Both the position numbers and the translations under genes were made by a program. Below, in pieces: positions 31,466-40,520 of a stretch of DNA of 64,000 bases (its first letter is position 1; each line of letters starts with the position of its first letter). Below the pieces are notes generated by a model. It was not told where the DNA came from, did no database searches, and saw only the letters and a list, made by a program, of their open reading frames with translations. The stretch comes from Paramylibacter ulvae (GTDB lineage Bacteria > Pseudomonadota > Alphaproteobacteria > Rhodobacterales > Rhodobacteraceae), in the NCBI RefSeq assembly GCF_014652655.1, contig NZ_BMZF01000001.1:310001-374000 (forward strand), in the 5' to 3' direction.

Positions 31466-32179
31466 TTATGCGCTGGCAATCATCGGTGCATCCACTTGGG
31501 TTTCACGCGGATCGCGCAATACATACCCTCGCCCCCAGACCGTTTCGATGTAATTTGCACCATTTGTGGCCTCTGATAATTTTTTACGCAGCTTACAAAT
31601 GAAAACATCGATAATTTTCAATTCGGGTTCGTCCATGCCGCCATACAGGTGGTTCAAAAACATCTCTTTGGTTAATGTTGTTCCCTTGCGCAGCGACAGC
31701 AATTCCAACATTTGATATTCTTTGCCCGTCAAATGTACCGGTTCACCATGCACATCAACAGTTTTCGCATCCAAATTTACCGTCAGATCACCGGTTTCAA
31801 TTTTGGATTGCGCGTGACCTTTTGATCGGCGCACAATTGCGTGGATACGTGCAACCAATTCTTCGCGGTGGATTGGTTTGGTGAGATAATCATCGGCCCC
31901 TGAACCAAAACCTTTTACCTTGTCGTCGGCAGCATCGTTGCCAGACAGGATCAAAATGGGCGTATTCACCTTGGCAACCCGCAATTGGCGCAAAACTTCG
32001 TGACCGTTCATATCGGGCAGATTAATATCAAGTAAAATGATATCGTAATCATACAGCTTGGCCAGATCGATGCCCTCTTCCCCCATATCGGTCGCATAAA
32101 TGTTAAAATTCGCGTGGGTTAACATCAATTCGATGCTTTTCGATGTAGCGGGATCGTCTTCTACCAAAAGTATGCGCAT
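31466..32179 (-). CDS. ctrA: Cell-cycle response regulator CtrA
   Basis: OmpR-type response regulator of 237 residues that in alphaproteobacteria controls cell cycle, flagella and gene transfer agents. The receiver domain spans 1-120 with the phosphorylated aspartate at D51 in [14 protein letters not shown] and K-T region [11 protein letters not shown]. The DNA-binding domain (about 130-230) contains the CtrA-type stretch [20 protein letters not shown]. The sciP gene, whose product inhibits CtrA in Caulobacter, is next upstream. Near-match CtrA boxes lie before the gene. Confidence 0.96.
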   Translation of the reverse strand: MRILLVEDDPATSKSIELMLTHANFNIYATDMGEEGIDLAKLYDYDIILLDINLPDMNGHEVLRQLRVAKVNTPILILSGNDAADDKVKGFGSGADDYLTKPIHREELVARIHAIVRRSKGHAQSKIETGDLTVNLDAKTVDVHGEPVHLTGKEYQMLELLSLRKGTTLTKEMFLNHLYGGMDEPELKIIDVFICKLRKKLSEATNGANYIETVWGRGYVLRDPRETQVDAPMIASA

Positions 32180-32233
32180 TCGTATTTCTCCAAGTCCTAG
32201 TTACCCAATTTCACACAACATCCGAAAAAATGG

Positions 32234-32248
32234 TTAATCATTGGTTAC
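32234..32248 (-). promoter_or_regulatory. Near-match CtrA box upstream of ctrA
   Basis: Plus strand TTAA-TCATTGG-TTAC differs by one base from the CtrA half-site pattern TTAA-N7-TTAA. Its centre is about 62 bases before the ctrA start. A second pair nearby (TTAA-N6-TTAAC, 32254-32268) has the wrong spacing. Autoregulation is plausible only. Confidence 0.35.
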
Positions 32249-32290
32249 TCAACTTAAAGATTATTAACAATATTGTGAACATACAACCCG

Positions 32291-32566
32291 TTATTGGCGA
32301 TATTCCTTCAATGCAGTCGCCCGTAACGCGACCGAACCATCCTTTTCTGACAATAATATCCATGATTCCAGCTCTTCGTCTGATAATCCGTATATATCGC
32401 AGGCTTCATCTTCCGTAATCAGGCCATGAACAACTGCTTGAACGATCACCAATTTCAATCGCGCGACCCAGCGTTTTATATCTTTTGCTGGAAGATCGGA
32501 ACGATTAAGTTTACTGCCATCGGGCAATGACACCTCTATCGGGCCAGTTTCTTTTTTCACATACAT
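32291..32566 (-). CDS. sciP: SciP-like DUF1153 protein, CtrA inhibitor
   Basis: A 91-residue helix-turn-helix protein of the DUF1153 family, whose Caulobacter member SciP binds CtrA and blocks transcription of CtrA-dependent genes. The family core LPAKDIKRWVARLKLVIVQA is followed by GLITEDEACDIYGLSDEELESW and ends ALKEYRQ. The ATG at 32566 has AAGGAA six bases before it; a GTG two codons upstream is less likely. It lies 111 bases upstream of ctrA on the same strand. Confidence 0.9.
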   Translation of the reverse strand: MYVKKETGPIEVSLPDGSKLNRSDLPAKDIKRWVARLKLVIVQAVVHGLITEDEACDIYGLSDEELESWILLSEKDGSVALRATALKEYRQ

Positions 32567-32681
32567 AGACACTTCCTTGTTACCGCATGGTCTTTTTTGC
32601 AGTGCAAGGTTAAGCAGGCGTGAAACTGAACCTTGTTAGTGTCTAAGGTTTTATTATATTGCTGCGTATTAGGAGGCCGTG

Positions 32682-33821
32682 ATGGCGCTAGATACACCAC
32701 AAAAACTAAATTCCATGGGCTTTGCCAAAGACCCAGCAGATACACGTGTGCTCGTCGCTATGTCGGGTGGCGTGGATAGTTCGGTTGTGGCAGCGCAGCT
32801 AAAATCAGAAGGCTATGACGTGGTTGGTGTCACCTTACAATTATACGATCACGGTGCAGCATTGGCCAAAAAAGGTGCCTGTTGTGCGGGGCGCGATATT
32901 CACGATGCGCGCCGCGTGGCCGAGGAAATGGATTTCCCGCATTACGTTTTGGATTACGAAAATAAATTCAAAGACGCGGTAATTGATGAATTTGCAGACA
33001 GCTATTTGGCTGGTGCAACGCCTGTGCCCTGTATCCGCTGTAACGAGCGCGTAAAATTTCGCGACCTGTTGGAAACGGCCAAGGATTTGGATGCCGATTG
33101 CATGGCAACGGGACATTATATCCAACGCTTTATGGGTGATCAAAAAGCGGAATTGCACAAGGCCGCCGATGGCGATCGCGATCAAAGCTATTTCCTATTT
33201 TCCACAACGCAGGATCAATTGGATTATCTACGCTTTCCGCTGGGGCATTTAAAATCCAAGGCCGAAACGCGTGAATTAGCGAAAAAATTCGGCCTGCCCG
33301 TGGCGGATAAACCTGACAGCCAAGATATTTGTTTCGTACCAAACGGATCATATGCCGCCGTTATCGAAAAGCTGCGCCCAGAGGCCGCCAGCCCTGGTGA
33401 AATCGTGCATCTGGATGGATCTGTTTTGGGCGAACACAAGGGCATTATCAACTACACCGTGGGTCAGCGCCGTGGTTTGGGGATTGGTGGGCGTGAACCA
33501 TTATATGTGGTAAAACTCGACGCCGATAAACGCCATGTGATTGTCGGGCCAAAATCGGCACTCGCGACCACGACATTCCCAATCCGCGAGGTTAATTGGT
33601 TGGGTGATGAACCCTTTGATGCCGTCACCGAACGCACGGTCGCGGTACGTGTGCGATCAACGCGTGCGCCGCGTGATGCAATCATTCGCCCAACGGGGCC
33701 GACCACCGCAACCGTTGAATTGATTGCCGCCGAAGAAGGTGTCGCACCTGGCCAAGCATGTGTATTTTACGATGCCGATGGAACACGCATTTTTGGTGGT
33801 GGCTGGATTTATCGCGAATAG
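32682..33821 (+). CDS. mnmA: tRNA 2-thiouridylase MnmA
   Basis: ATP-dependent enzyme that puts sulfur on uridine 34 of tRNA Lys, Glu and Gln; 379 residues. The PP-loop is [10 protein letters not shown] (about 26-35). The catalytic cysteines are in [12 protein letters not shown] (about 113) and [11 protein letters not shown] (about 210). AGGAGG lies five bases before the ATG at 32682; a GTG directly in front is less likely. The enzyme needs sulfur from a cysteine desulfurase, for which there are two in this window. Convergent with the M23 peptidase gene, one base apart. Confidence 0.97.
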   Translation: MALDTPQKLNSMGFAKDPADTRVLVAMSGGVDSSVVAAQLKSEGYDVVGVTLQLYDHGAALAKKGACCAGRDIHDARRVAEEMDFPHYVLDYENKFKDAVIDEFADSYLAGATPVPCIRCNERVKFRDLLETAKDLDADCMATGHYIQRFMGDQKAELHKAADGDRDQSYFLFSTTQDQLDYLRFPLGHLKSKAETRELAKKFGLPVADKPDSQDICFVPNGSYAAVIEKLRPEAASPGEIVHLDGSVLGEHKGIINYTVGQRRGLGIGGREPLYVVKLDADKRHVIVGPKSALATTTFPIREVNWLGDEPFDAVTERTVAVRVRSTRAPRDAIIRPTGPTTATVELIAAEEGVAPGQACVFYDADGTRIFGGGWIYRE

Positions 33822-33822
33822 G

Positions 33823-34812
33823 TTACGGAATTTTCGCGGTGATGGTTTCGGTTTCAATAACGTCACCATCGCGCAGGATTGAAAATTCGGCAATATAATC
33901 CCCCGATGGCCAGCCGCCATCGGGTTTCTTTTTCCCAGCAAAGCGTAAGTATCGCGATTTGGCACGATCAAGTGGATCTGTTTTGGTATTGGCAATCACG
34001 CCATTCGGGCCACGAAATGCGATGTGAAACACATCCCCTGCCCGCATGTTGATTGCGCTTGCGAATGCGACCAATGCGGGCGTTTCTGATTGTGGTGAAA
34101 ATTCTGCAAATCGCGCCTGTTGGATATCATCAATCTTGATGGCGCTGGGCGCAAAGCCCATGGAAAATATCTGGGTGATTTGTGGATCATAGGCATCCAG
34201 AAACGCACCATCCCAAATAGTATTGTTGCGGTCAAATGCACAGCTATCATCGTCGACGATGGAAAATGGATCAATCACGCGGCGTGCTTTGCGCATGGTT
34301 ATGTGCAGATGTGGAAATTGCGTATTGCCCGATGCGCCCACCATGCCCAAGACATCGCCCGCCTTGACCATATCTTTGTTTTCCACGGTCACACTGTTCA
34401 ATCGCATATGGCAATATTGCGATTGATAACCGTTGGCGTGTTGAATCACCAATCCATTGCCGCATTCGCGCCCCTTGATCGCGGCCTTTTGTTCAGGTGT
34501 TGTCCATAGTTGATCCGCCATATCATCGCGAAGTGCTACGATCTGACCATCGGCCACAGCCAAGACGGGCACACCGCGTTTCATTGCGGCCAAATCCTTG
34601 ATCCGAAAATCCGTACCCTTGTGCCCATCATATGTGGCATGGCCACAGGTAAAATCACGTGCGTTGTCCGTATCATCATGATCCATGAATTGTTGCACAA
34701 AACAATCCTGACCCAAACTGCAATCAAGCGGGAATTGCAATGCAATATCATTGGCATAGCTAACATTCGCAATTGTGATCAACAGCGCCGATATCATTGA
34801 AACTATTTTCAT
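33823..34812 (-). CDS. Secreted M23 (LytM) family peptidase
   Basis: A 329-residue M23-type metallopeptidase-like protein with a signal peptide (about 1-21, cut after SYA). The zinc motif is HKGTDF, with CHMRLN and the final HLHITMRK. In the domain are also CGNGLVIQHANG and KAGDVLGMVGASGN. It is likely periplasmic and may cut cell wall peptides, or act as a factor for another wall enzyme. The C-terminal third is an immunoglobulin-like region of unknown role. The start is chosen for the signal peptide. Confidence 0.88.
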   Translation of the reverse strand: MKIVSMISALLITIANVSYANDIALQFPLDCSLGQDCFVQQFMDHDDTDNARDFTCGHATYDGHKGTDFRIKDLAAMKRGVPVLAVADGQIVALRDDMADQLWTTPEQKAAIKGRECGNGLVIQHANGYQSQYCHMRLNSVTVENKDMVKAGDVLGMVGASGNTQFPHLHITMRKARRVIDPFSIVDDDSCAFDRNNTIWDGAFLDAYDPQITQIFSMGFAPSAIKIDDIQQARFAEFSPQSETPALVAFASAINMRAGDVFHIAFRGPNGVIANTKTDPLDRAKSRYLRFAGKKKPDGGWPSGDYIAEFSILRDGDVIETETITAKIP

Positions 34813-34892
34813 TTTGGTCTTTTCATTTTGATCCACAGGGTGTGTTATGCCCATAATCCAGTTTAACGGTTTTATCCAGAAAGGCCAAAAAA

Positions 34893-36266
34893 ATGTCTTT
34901 GGACAAAGTTCTTGCGCATGTTGATGCCGATCAAGACAACGCCCTCGCCCGCTTAATCGAATTGCTTAAAATTGAAAGCATTTCGACCGATCCAGCCTAT
35001 GCCGCTGAATGTAATCGCGCCGCAGATTGGTTGGTGGATGATTTGAAATCCATTGGGTTTGACGCAAGCAAACGCGAAACACCTAGGCATCCGATGGTGA
35101 TTGCACATAATGATGCAACCGATGGAACGCATGTGATGTTCTATGGCCATTATGATGTGCAACCCGTTGATCCGTTGGAGCTGTGGGAAAACCCACCCTT
35201 TGATGCGCGCGTTGAAGATACCCCAAACGGCAAAGTCATACGTGGGCGCGGATCATCGGATGACAAAGGCCAGTTGATGACATTTGTCGAAGCCTGTCGC
35301 GCTTGGAAGGAAGTAACAGGATCTTTGCCAACAAATGTATCGATCTTTTTCGAGGGCGAAGAAGAAAGCGGTTCACCATCATTGGTGCCATTCATGAAGG
35401 AAAACGCGGCCGAGTTGAAATCCGATGTGGCGTTGATTTGTGACACGGGCATGGTGGAACCCAACACACCATCCATCGTGACCATGTTGCGTGGTTTGGT
35501 TGGTGAACAAATCACCATCAAGGGCCCAAGCAAAGATTTGCATTCAGGCATGTATGGCGGCCCATCAATCAACCCAATTCGCGTGTTAACCCAGGCACTT
35601 GGCGCGTTGCATGATGACAATGGGCGTGTGACCTTGGAAGGGTTTTATGACGGCGTACCAGAATTGCCCGCACAGATCGCCGAACAATGGAAAAACCTTG
35701 ATTTTGACGAGGCACGTTTTTTGGGTGATGTTGGATTATCCAAACCCGCTGGCGAAAATGGGCGCAGCGTTCTGGAAATGTTATGGTCACGCCCAACAGC
35801 CGAGGTAAACGGCATTTGGGGCGGCTACACCGGCGAAGGTTTCAAAACCGTTCTCCCAGCCGAAGCAAGTGCCAAGGTGAGCTTTCGTCTGGTTGGCCAA
35901 CAAGACCCTGTAAAGGTGCGCGACGCATTTCGCGCGCATGTCGAAAGCTTCCTGCCCGAAGATTGCAGCGTTGAATTTCACGGGCATGGCAATTCAGGTG
36001 CGTCGGGCATGGCGATCGATCACCCTGCATTTGAACAGGCACGCGGTGCATTATCCGATGAATGGGACAATGAAGGCGTGTTTGTTGGTTGTGGTGGTTC
36101 CATTCCAATCGCAGGTCATTTTCAGAAAATTATTGGCACTGAATCCATGTTAATTGGATTTGCGCAAGACGATGACAGCATTCATTCGCCTAACGAAAAA
36201 TATGACTTGCGATCATTTCACAAAGGTATTCGCAGCTGGGTTCGTATTTTGGCGGCGTTGAACTAA
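34893..36266 (+). CDS. M20 family dipeptidase
   Basis: Zinc metallopeptidase of the M20 family, 457 residues, similar to Xaa-His or related dipeptidases. Metal and catalytic residues are visible in VMFYGHYDVQP (about 79-89), RGSSDDKGQL (about 117-126, bridging aspartate), FFEGEEESGSPS (general base glutamate) and ICDTGMVEP. The dimerisation domain sits between about 210 and 340. No signal peptide, so cytosolic peptide breakdown is likely. Convergent with the lipid A operon. Confidence 0.93.
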   Translation: MSLDKVLAHVDADQDNALARLIELLKIESISTDPAYAAECNRAADWLVDDLKSIGFDASKRETPRHPMVIAHNDATDGTHVMFYGHYDVQPVDPLELWENPPFDARVEDTPNGKVIRGRGSSDDKGQLMTFVEACRAWKEVTGSLPTNVSIFFEGEEESGSPSLVPFMKENAAELKSDVALICDTGMVEPNTPSIVTMLRGLVGEQITIKGPSKDLHSGMYGGPSINPIRVLTQALGALHDDNGRVTLEGFYDGVPELPAQIAEQWKNLDFDEARFLGDVGLSKPAGENGRSVLEMLWSRPTAEVNGIWGGYTGEGFKTVLPAEASAKVSFRLVGQQDPVKVRDAFRAHVESFLPEDCSVEFHGHGNSGASGMAIDHPAFEQARGALSDEWDNEGVFVGCGGSIPIAGHFQKIIGTESMLIGFAQDDDSIHSPNEKYDLRSFHKGIRSWVRILAALN

Positions 36267-36270
36267 ATCT

Positions 36271-36297
36271 AATCGCGCTGCAATTGGTGGCGCGGTT
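36271..36297. terminator. Hairpin between M20 gene and lipid A operon end
   Basis: Arms AATCGCGC and GCGCGGTT (one G-T pair) with a loop of 11, in the convergent gap. It lacks a T run, so its role as terminator is uncertain. Confidence 0.3.
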
Positions 36298-36318
36298 GAA
36301 ATAGAGATGGTGTGGCGG

Positions 36319-36594
36319 CTAGAGATTGCGCCGCCCCATCCGACCGCCACGGCGGCCTTTTGTTGGCGATTTTTCCAAACCCTCTTTGATCACCGTCATC
36401 ATCGGATGATCGGGATATTGATCGCCATATTCGGTAATAAATTGCCCAAGTTGATCTTTCATTTCACCAGATGGAGCAAACATGGCCCAATCAAGGAAGA
36501 TCACGCGGCATTCCTCTACCGTTATGTTTTCGATTCGAAAAGATTCATAGATCATTCCACGCGGATCAATATCGAGATTACCCTTAAATACCAT
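36319..36594 (-). CDS. Conserved small protein at the end of the lipid A operon
   Basis: A 91-residue protein, not recognised. It starts MVFKGNLDIDPRGMIYESFR, has a central IENITVEECRVIFLDWA with a cysteine and tryptophan, then DQYPDHPMMTVIKEGL and an arginine and glycine-rich tail (KGRRGGRMGRRNL). No signal peptide or membrane helix. The ATG follows the lpxB stop directly (TAAATG), so it is translated from the same mRNA. The basic tail might bind nucleic acid or phospholipid. I know of similar genes in related bacteria by sight only; function unknown. Confidence 0.72.
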   Translation of the reverse strand: MVFKGNLDIDPRGMIYESFRIENITVEECRVIFLDWAMFAPSGEMKDQLGQFITEYGDQYPDHPMMTVIKEGLEKSPTKGRRGGRMGRRNL

Positions 36595-37773
36595 TTATTT
36601 GCCCAGCTTATTAAGAACCGAACGCGCCGCTGCCAGCTTCATGTCATGGTCGTCACGCCCTAACGCCTTCATAGTGTTTTTTAAGGCGGATTCCTGTGCG
36701 CTTAGTGCCGTTTTATCATTCAAAAGCGCCAAAAGTGCAGGTGTTATGTGATCTGGCGTACAATTTTCGAACAGAAATTCGGGTATGACACGGCTTTGCG
36801 TTACAATATTAATCAGGTTTGCCGTATCAATCTGAGCCAATTTTTTAACCATGCGTGTAGTTGCCCAGTTAGCACGATATGCGACCACCATTGGGCAATT
36901 TTGCGCAGCTAATTCAAGCGCAACCGTGCCAGATGTTGCAAGCGCGACATCGCTGATTGCATAGGCTGCGTTTTTGCGCATTTCCGTGGCCTGCGCATCT
37001 GGTTGGGGCAGCAATAGTTTCACTGGCAACGCCCATTTTGCCACCGCGCGTTGCACCTGTTTGGCCACGGGGCGCGCCACAGGTAGCAAAAAATTCGCAT
37101 CCGAGTGTTTGGCAAAAATATTATTCGCCACCTGATGGAATATCGGCATCATGCGTTTGATTTCACCCGCACGAGACCCCGGCAATAATGTGATAACGGG
37201 GCCATCAAGACCCAATTGTTGTTTCATCGCGCCAAGTTCCGCGGCATCCAACGGTGGTTCGAATGCCGCGGGATGCCCAACAAAATCACAGGTCATTCCC
37301 GCGTCTGTCATATATGGCGGTTCAAACGGTAATAATGCGAGCACGTGATCAACATATTGCGCCATCTTTTGTGCGCGTTCTGGACGCCATGCCCAAACCG
37401 ATGGTGCGACGTAATGGATAACGGGAATATCGGGGTATGTTTCCTTGATCTTTGCGACAACGCGGAAACAAAAATCAGGACTGTCGATTGTGATGATCGC
37501 GTCGGGTTTTTGTGCGATAGCCGCACGCGCAGTTGTTTTAACGCGCGACAATAGTTTTGGAATTTTTGGCAGGATTTCGACCAACCCCATAACCGACAAA
37601 TCAGACATGTCAAACAAGCTGGGCAAACCATTGGCGATCATCTGATCGCCGCCAACGCCGCGATATTGGATTTGACCATCGTATAACGTGTTCAATCCTT
37701 GCATCAAGGCACCGCCAAGTTTATCGCCAGATGCCTCGCCCGCGATAATGAACAGGTTTAGCGAATTATTCAT
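36595..37773 (-). CDS. lpxB: Lipid-A-disaccharide synthase LpxB
   Basis: Glycosyltransferase of family 19 that joins UDP-diacylglucosamine and lipid X to form the lipid A disaccharide at the inner membrane. The 392-residue protein starts with FIIAGEASGDKLGGALM, has ITIDSPDFCFRV, IHYVAPSVWAWRPERA and FVGHPA, all family blocks, plus LLPGSRAGEIKRMMPI. It overlaps the lpxI end by eight bases and is followed by the small conserved gene. Confidence 0.97.
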   Translation of the reverse strand: MNNSLNLFIIAGEASGDKLGGALMQGLNTLYDGQIQYRGVGGDQMIANGLPSLFDMSDLSVMGLVEILPKIPKLLSRVKTTARAAIAQKPDAIITIDSPDFCFRVVAKIKETYPDIPVIHYVAPSVWAWRPERAQKMAQYVDHVLALLPFEPPYMTDAGMTCDFVGHPAAFEPPLDAAELGAMKQQLGLDGPVITLLPGSRAGEIKRMMPIFHQVANNIFAKHSDANFLLPVARPVAKQVQRAVAKWALPVKLLLPQPDAQATEMRKNAAYAISDVALATSGTVALELAAQNCPMVVAYRANWATTRMVKKLAQIDTANLINIVTQSRVIPEFLFENCTPDHITPALLALLNDKTALSAQESALKNTMKALGRDDHDMKLAAARSVLNKLGK

Positions 37774-38611
37774 CTGCGCCCTGTATCCACAAAAACAGGT
37801 TTAGCTCATCGGCCATTTTGACCGTTTCGCGCAAATCAATGATCAGCGCACCACCATCGGGGACAACCACCCCGTTAAGCCCTGCATGATGTGCGGTGCG
37901 TATCGTGTCGGTTCCGATCGCGGGGAAATCAATGCGGCGATCTTGGTTGGGTTTAGGCGCTTTGTATAGCACACCTGCATCGGCGTTATGGCGATATGGG
38001 GCGGCGGTTTGGTATACAAATTCAAGCATCGCATCCGTGCCTTGGATTGTTTCCAGCGCCAAACATATTCCGTTGGCGACAACACAGCCCTGCCCAACAT
38101 CAACAAGGCCAAGCTGTTTTACAACATCACGCGCGCGTTTAGCATCCGCACGGTCAATATCGGTTGGCTGTCGTTTGGTTGGAATGCCCAGTTTGGCCAC
38201 AAGGTTCTCCAAAACGGTGTCTGCGCCGATAATTTCAAAACCTTCTTCGTGAAACACCGACGCAATCGTGCGCAATGTTTCATCATCACCAGCGCCAAGT
38301 GATTTCAACAATCGTGGCGCGAGTTTGGTGAATTTCCAATCATATTTCAACGGGTTAAGGCTTGGCCGTGACATGGCACCCGCGAAAACAACACGATCAC
38401 ACCCAGCGTTGCGAATGGTATCAAATAACGCACCGGCCTTTTCAAATTGGGCCGTTTCAAACGGGTGATCAACAGCCCACTTTAACGCTGCATTCCCAAA
38501 ACCAATCACCAGATACGGTTCATTGCGACGCGCGCATTCTTCGGCCAGCAATTTTGGTAAATCGCCGCGCCCTGCGATAATTGCAAGCCCGTGTTGTTGC
38601 GCGGCCACCAT
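37766..38611 (-). CDS. lpxI: UDP-2,3-diacylglucosamine pyrophosphatase LpxI
   Basis: Hydrolyses UDP-2,3-diacylglucosamine to lipid X, the alphaproteobacterial replacement for LpxH. The 281-residue protein has the family start LAIIAGRGDLPKLLAEE, the VVFAGAMSRPSL block and the FPAIGTDTI with VPDGGALIID region near the end. The ATG at 38611 comes four bases after the lpxA stop; a longer start lies within lpxA. Order lpxA-lpxI-lpxB is as in other alphaproteobacteria. Confidence 0.95.
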   Translation of the reverse strand: MVAAQQHGLAIIAGRGDLPKLLAEECARRNEPYLVIGFGNAALKWAVDHPFETAQFEKAGALFDTIRNAGCDRVVFAGAMSRPSLNPLKYDWKFTKLAPRLLKSLGAGDDETLRTIASVFHEEGFEIIGADTVLENLVAKLGIPTKRQPTDIDRADAKRARDVVKQLGLVDVGQGCVVANGICLALETIQGTDAMLEFVYQTAAPYRHNADAGVLYKAPKPNQDRRIDFPAIGTDTIRTAHHAGLNGVVVPDGGALIIDLRETVKMADELNLFLWIQGADE

Positions 38612-38615
38612 CAAA

Positions 38616-39419
38616 TCACCCGTAATTAACGGTAGAGATTGATCGGCTGGATTCCGAAAGGATAAAATCAACAACCTCTTTGACCCAAGGGTTATCTGTT
38701 TCGCTCTGCATCACAGCGGCGCGTTCTTTTAAGCTGCCCCCTTGGGCGAATAATTCTTTGAATGCTGCACGCAGGCCAGCAATTTCAGCGCGGCTTACAC
38801 CACGACGCTTAAGACCCGTTAGGTTCAAACCATGCAAATCCGCGCGATCGCCCATGACTGTGCCAAACGGAATAACATCCGCGACCACAGCGGCCAAGCC
38901 GCCAATCATCGCCCCGCGCCCGACACGACAGAATTGATGCACACCAGCAAGTGCGCCGATCACAACATTATCCTCGATAATACAATGCCCGCCAAGGGAC
39001 GCATTATTCGCCAAAATCACGTTGTTACCGACGATGCAGTCATGCCCAACATGGACCGACATCATATATAGCCCGTCGTTACCGACCTTGGTCAATCCAC
39101 CGCCGCCAATTGTGCCAGGGTTCATCGTAACATGTTCGCGAATGCGATTGCGTTCACCGATTTCCAATTTCGTACGTTCACCGCCGAATTTAAGATCCTG
39201 TGGGATATGCCCAATCGATGCGAATGGGAAAATCACCGTACCCTCGCCCACATCCGTCCAGCCTTCGACGACGACATGTGATTTCAATTCAACGTCCTTG
39301 GCCAATGTAACCTCTGCGCCGATCACACAAAACGGGCCGATGGTTACGTTCGCACCAATGGTTGCGCCATCCGCGATGACAGCGCTGGGGTGGATATTCG
39401 CGCTGGGGTCGATTGCCAT
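38616..39419 (-). CDS. lpxA: UDP-N-acetylglucosamine acyltransferase LpxA
   Basis: First enzyme of lipid A synthesis, adding a hydroxyacyl chain from ACP to UDP-GlcNAc. The 267-residue protein folds as a left-handed beta-helix, shown by the hexapeptide repeats from about 1 to 185, with HVGHDCIVGNNVILANN and GALAGVHQFCRVG as catalytic blocks. The end has a helical domain. It follows fabZ and precedes lpxI in the standard order, except that lpxD is missing from the run. Confidence 0.97.
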   Translation of the reverse strand: MAIDPSANIHPSAVIADGATIGANVTIGPFCVIGAEVTLAKDVELKSHVVVEGWTDVGEGTVIFPFASIGHIPQDLKFGGERTKLEIGERNRIREHVTMNPGTIGGGGLTKVGNDGLYMMSVHVGHDCIVGNNVILANNASLGGHCIIEDNVVIGALAGVHQFCRVGRGAMIGGLAAVVADVIPFGTVMGDRADLHGLNLTGLKRRGVSRAEIAGLRAAFKELFAQGGSLKERAAVMQSETDNPWVKEVVDFILSESSRSISTVNYG

Positions 39420-39424
39420 AATTG

Positions 39425-39901
39425 TTAAGCCTCTTCTGGGGGGACCATCATAGCCTGAAACTCGGCTTCGGCCACGACTTTGCCATCAACCTTGCCTTCG
39501 CCATAAAATTTCCACAGCTTACCGCGCCCGCGCACCACTTTGACATGCAATTCCAATTGATCGGGTGGTGATACCACATGACGGAATTTGCATTTATCAA
39601 TGGTCAGAAAATAGACCAACATATCATTGTCGATCATATCCAGCGTTTTCACCACCAAAACCGCAGCAGTTTGCGCCATCGCCTCGACAATCGTGACCCC
39701 AGGCATCACGGGACGTTCGGGAAAATGACCCTGAAAATGGGGTTCATTCATGGTCACGTTTTTGATCCCAACGGCACTTTCACCCAGTTTCATATCACGC
39801 ACAGCATCAATCAACAAAAATGGATAGCGATGTGGAATCATCCGTTTGATGTCTTGAATATCTGCGTGATACAATTCGCCATCTGTTTGATTTTCGGCCA
39901 T
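39425..39901 (-). CDS. fabZ: (3R)-hydroxyacyl-ACP dehydratase FabZ
   Basis: Hot-dog fold dehydratase of fatty acid synthesis, 158 residues. The core [13 protein letters not shown] has the catalytic histidine near residue 23-24, and [20 protein letters not shown] carries the glutamate. It competes for the hydroxyacyl-ACP that LpxA uses, which explains its place ahead of lpxA. It lies 70 bases after skp. Confidence 0.97.
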   Translation of the reverse strand: MAENQTDGELYHADIQDIKRMIPHRYPFLLIDAVRDMKLGESAVGIKNVTMNEPHFQGHFPERPVMPGVTIVEAMAQTAAVLVVKTLDMIDNDMLVYFLTIDKCKFRHVVSPPDQLELHVKVVRGRGKLWKFYGEGKVDGKVVAEAEFQAMMVPPEEA

Positions 39902-39971
39902 GAATTTGTCCCTTTATATTTTCTTTATCCTGCCTAACAACTCTGTCGTTCGTGTTCAAGCAAGTGGTCGT

Positions 39972-40520
39972 CTATTGTTCGAGTTCTTGGTCAATGCGCG
40001 CGATTGCCTGATCCGTGATATCGCCGTTTGGCTGTCCCATCAAAATCGCGCTGCTGTCCAAGATGAAAACGATCCCCGAATCCACCATCAATTGTTGCAA
40101 TATTGGCGTGGCTTTGGTGTTGAATGTTTGGCGTGCTGTGTCCAATGTTGTTCGAATATTGGCAAATTTTTGATCCTGTTCAGCGCGAATTTGTTTCACA
40201 CGACGATCAAATTCTGCTGCCTTTTGTTTAAAAATCTCGGGCAGTTCTGTTTTGCGCAACTCTGCCAGTGATTTTTCTTCGGCGGTTAATTTTGCTTCTA
40301 TTTCACGGTTTTCAAGGCTCAGCGCGCGCGATACCGTTTCAATTTCTTGCAAAATCTGTTTGCCAAAATTTGATTCAGAAAACAGGCGTTCTTGGTCGAT
40401 TGATGCAACTGTTGGCTCTCTGAAAACAGGATAGGTTTGCGAAATTGCGGGATATACAAAACCCGCAATGCCAATTTCAAACGCCAAAAACCCAGATGCA
40501 ATCAGCCGCGCAACACCCAT
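39972..40520 (-). CDS. skp: Skp/OmpH-family periplasmic chaperone
   Basis: Periplasmic chaperone of 182 residues that carries outer membrane proteins toward BamA. It has a signal peptide (about 1-28) and a long coiled-coil region (about 50-130, with EIETVSRALSLENREIEAKL and the like), ending in a short domain with VDSGIVFILDSSAILM, typical of OmpH. Its ATG touches the bamA stop (shared base at 40520). In many bacteria lpxD follows here; in this window fabZ does. Confidence 0.9.
   Translation of the reverse strand: MGVARLIASGFLAFEIGIAGFVYPAISQTYPVFREPTVASIDQERLFSESNFGKQILQEIETVSRALSLENREIEAKLTAEEKSLAELRKTELPEIFKQKAAEFDRRVKQIRAEQDQKFANIRTTLDTARQTFNTKATPILQQLMVDSGIVFILDSSAILMGQPNGDITDQAIARIDQELEQ

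Noticed and set aside
32254-32268. Second CtrA box before ctrA
   Set aside because: Spacing between TTAA half sites is six, not seven.
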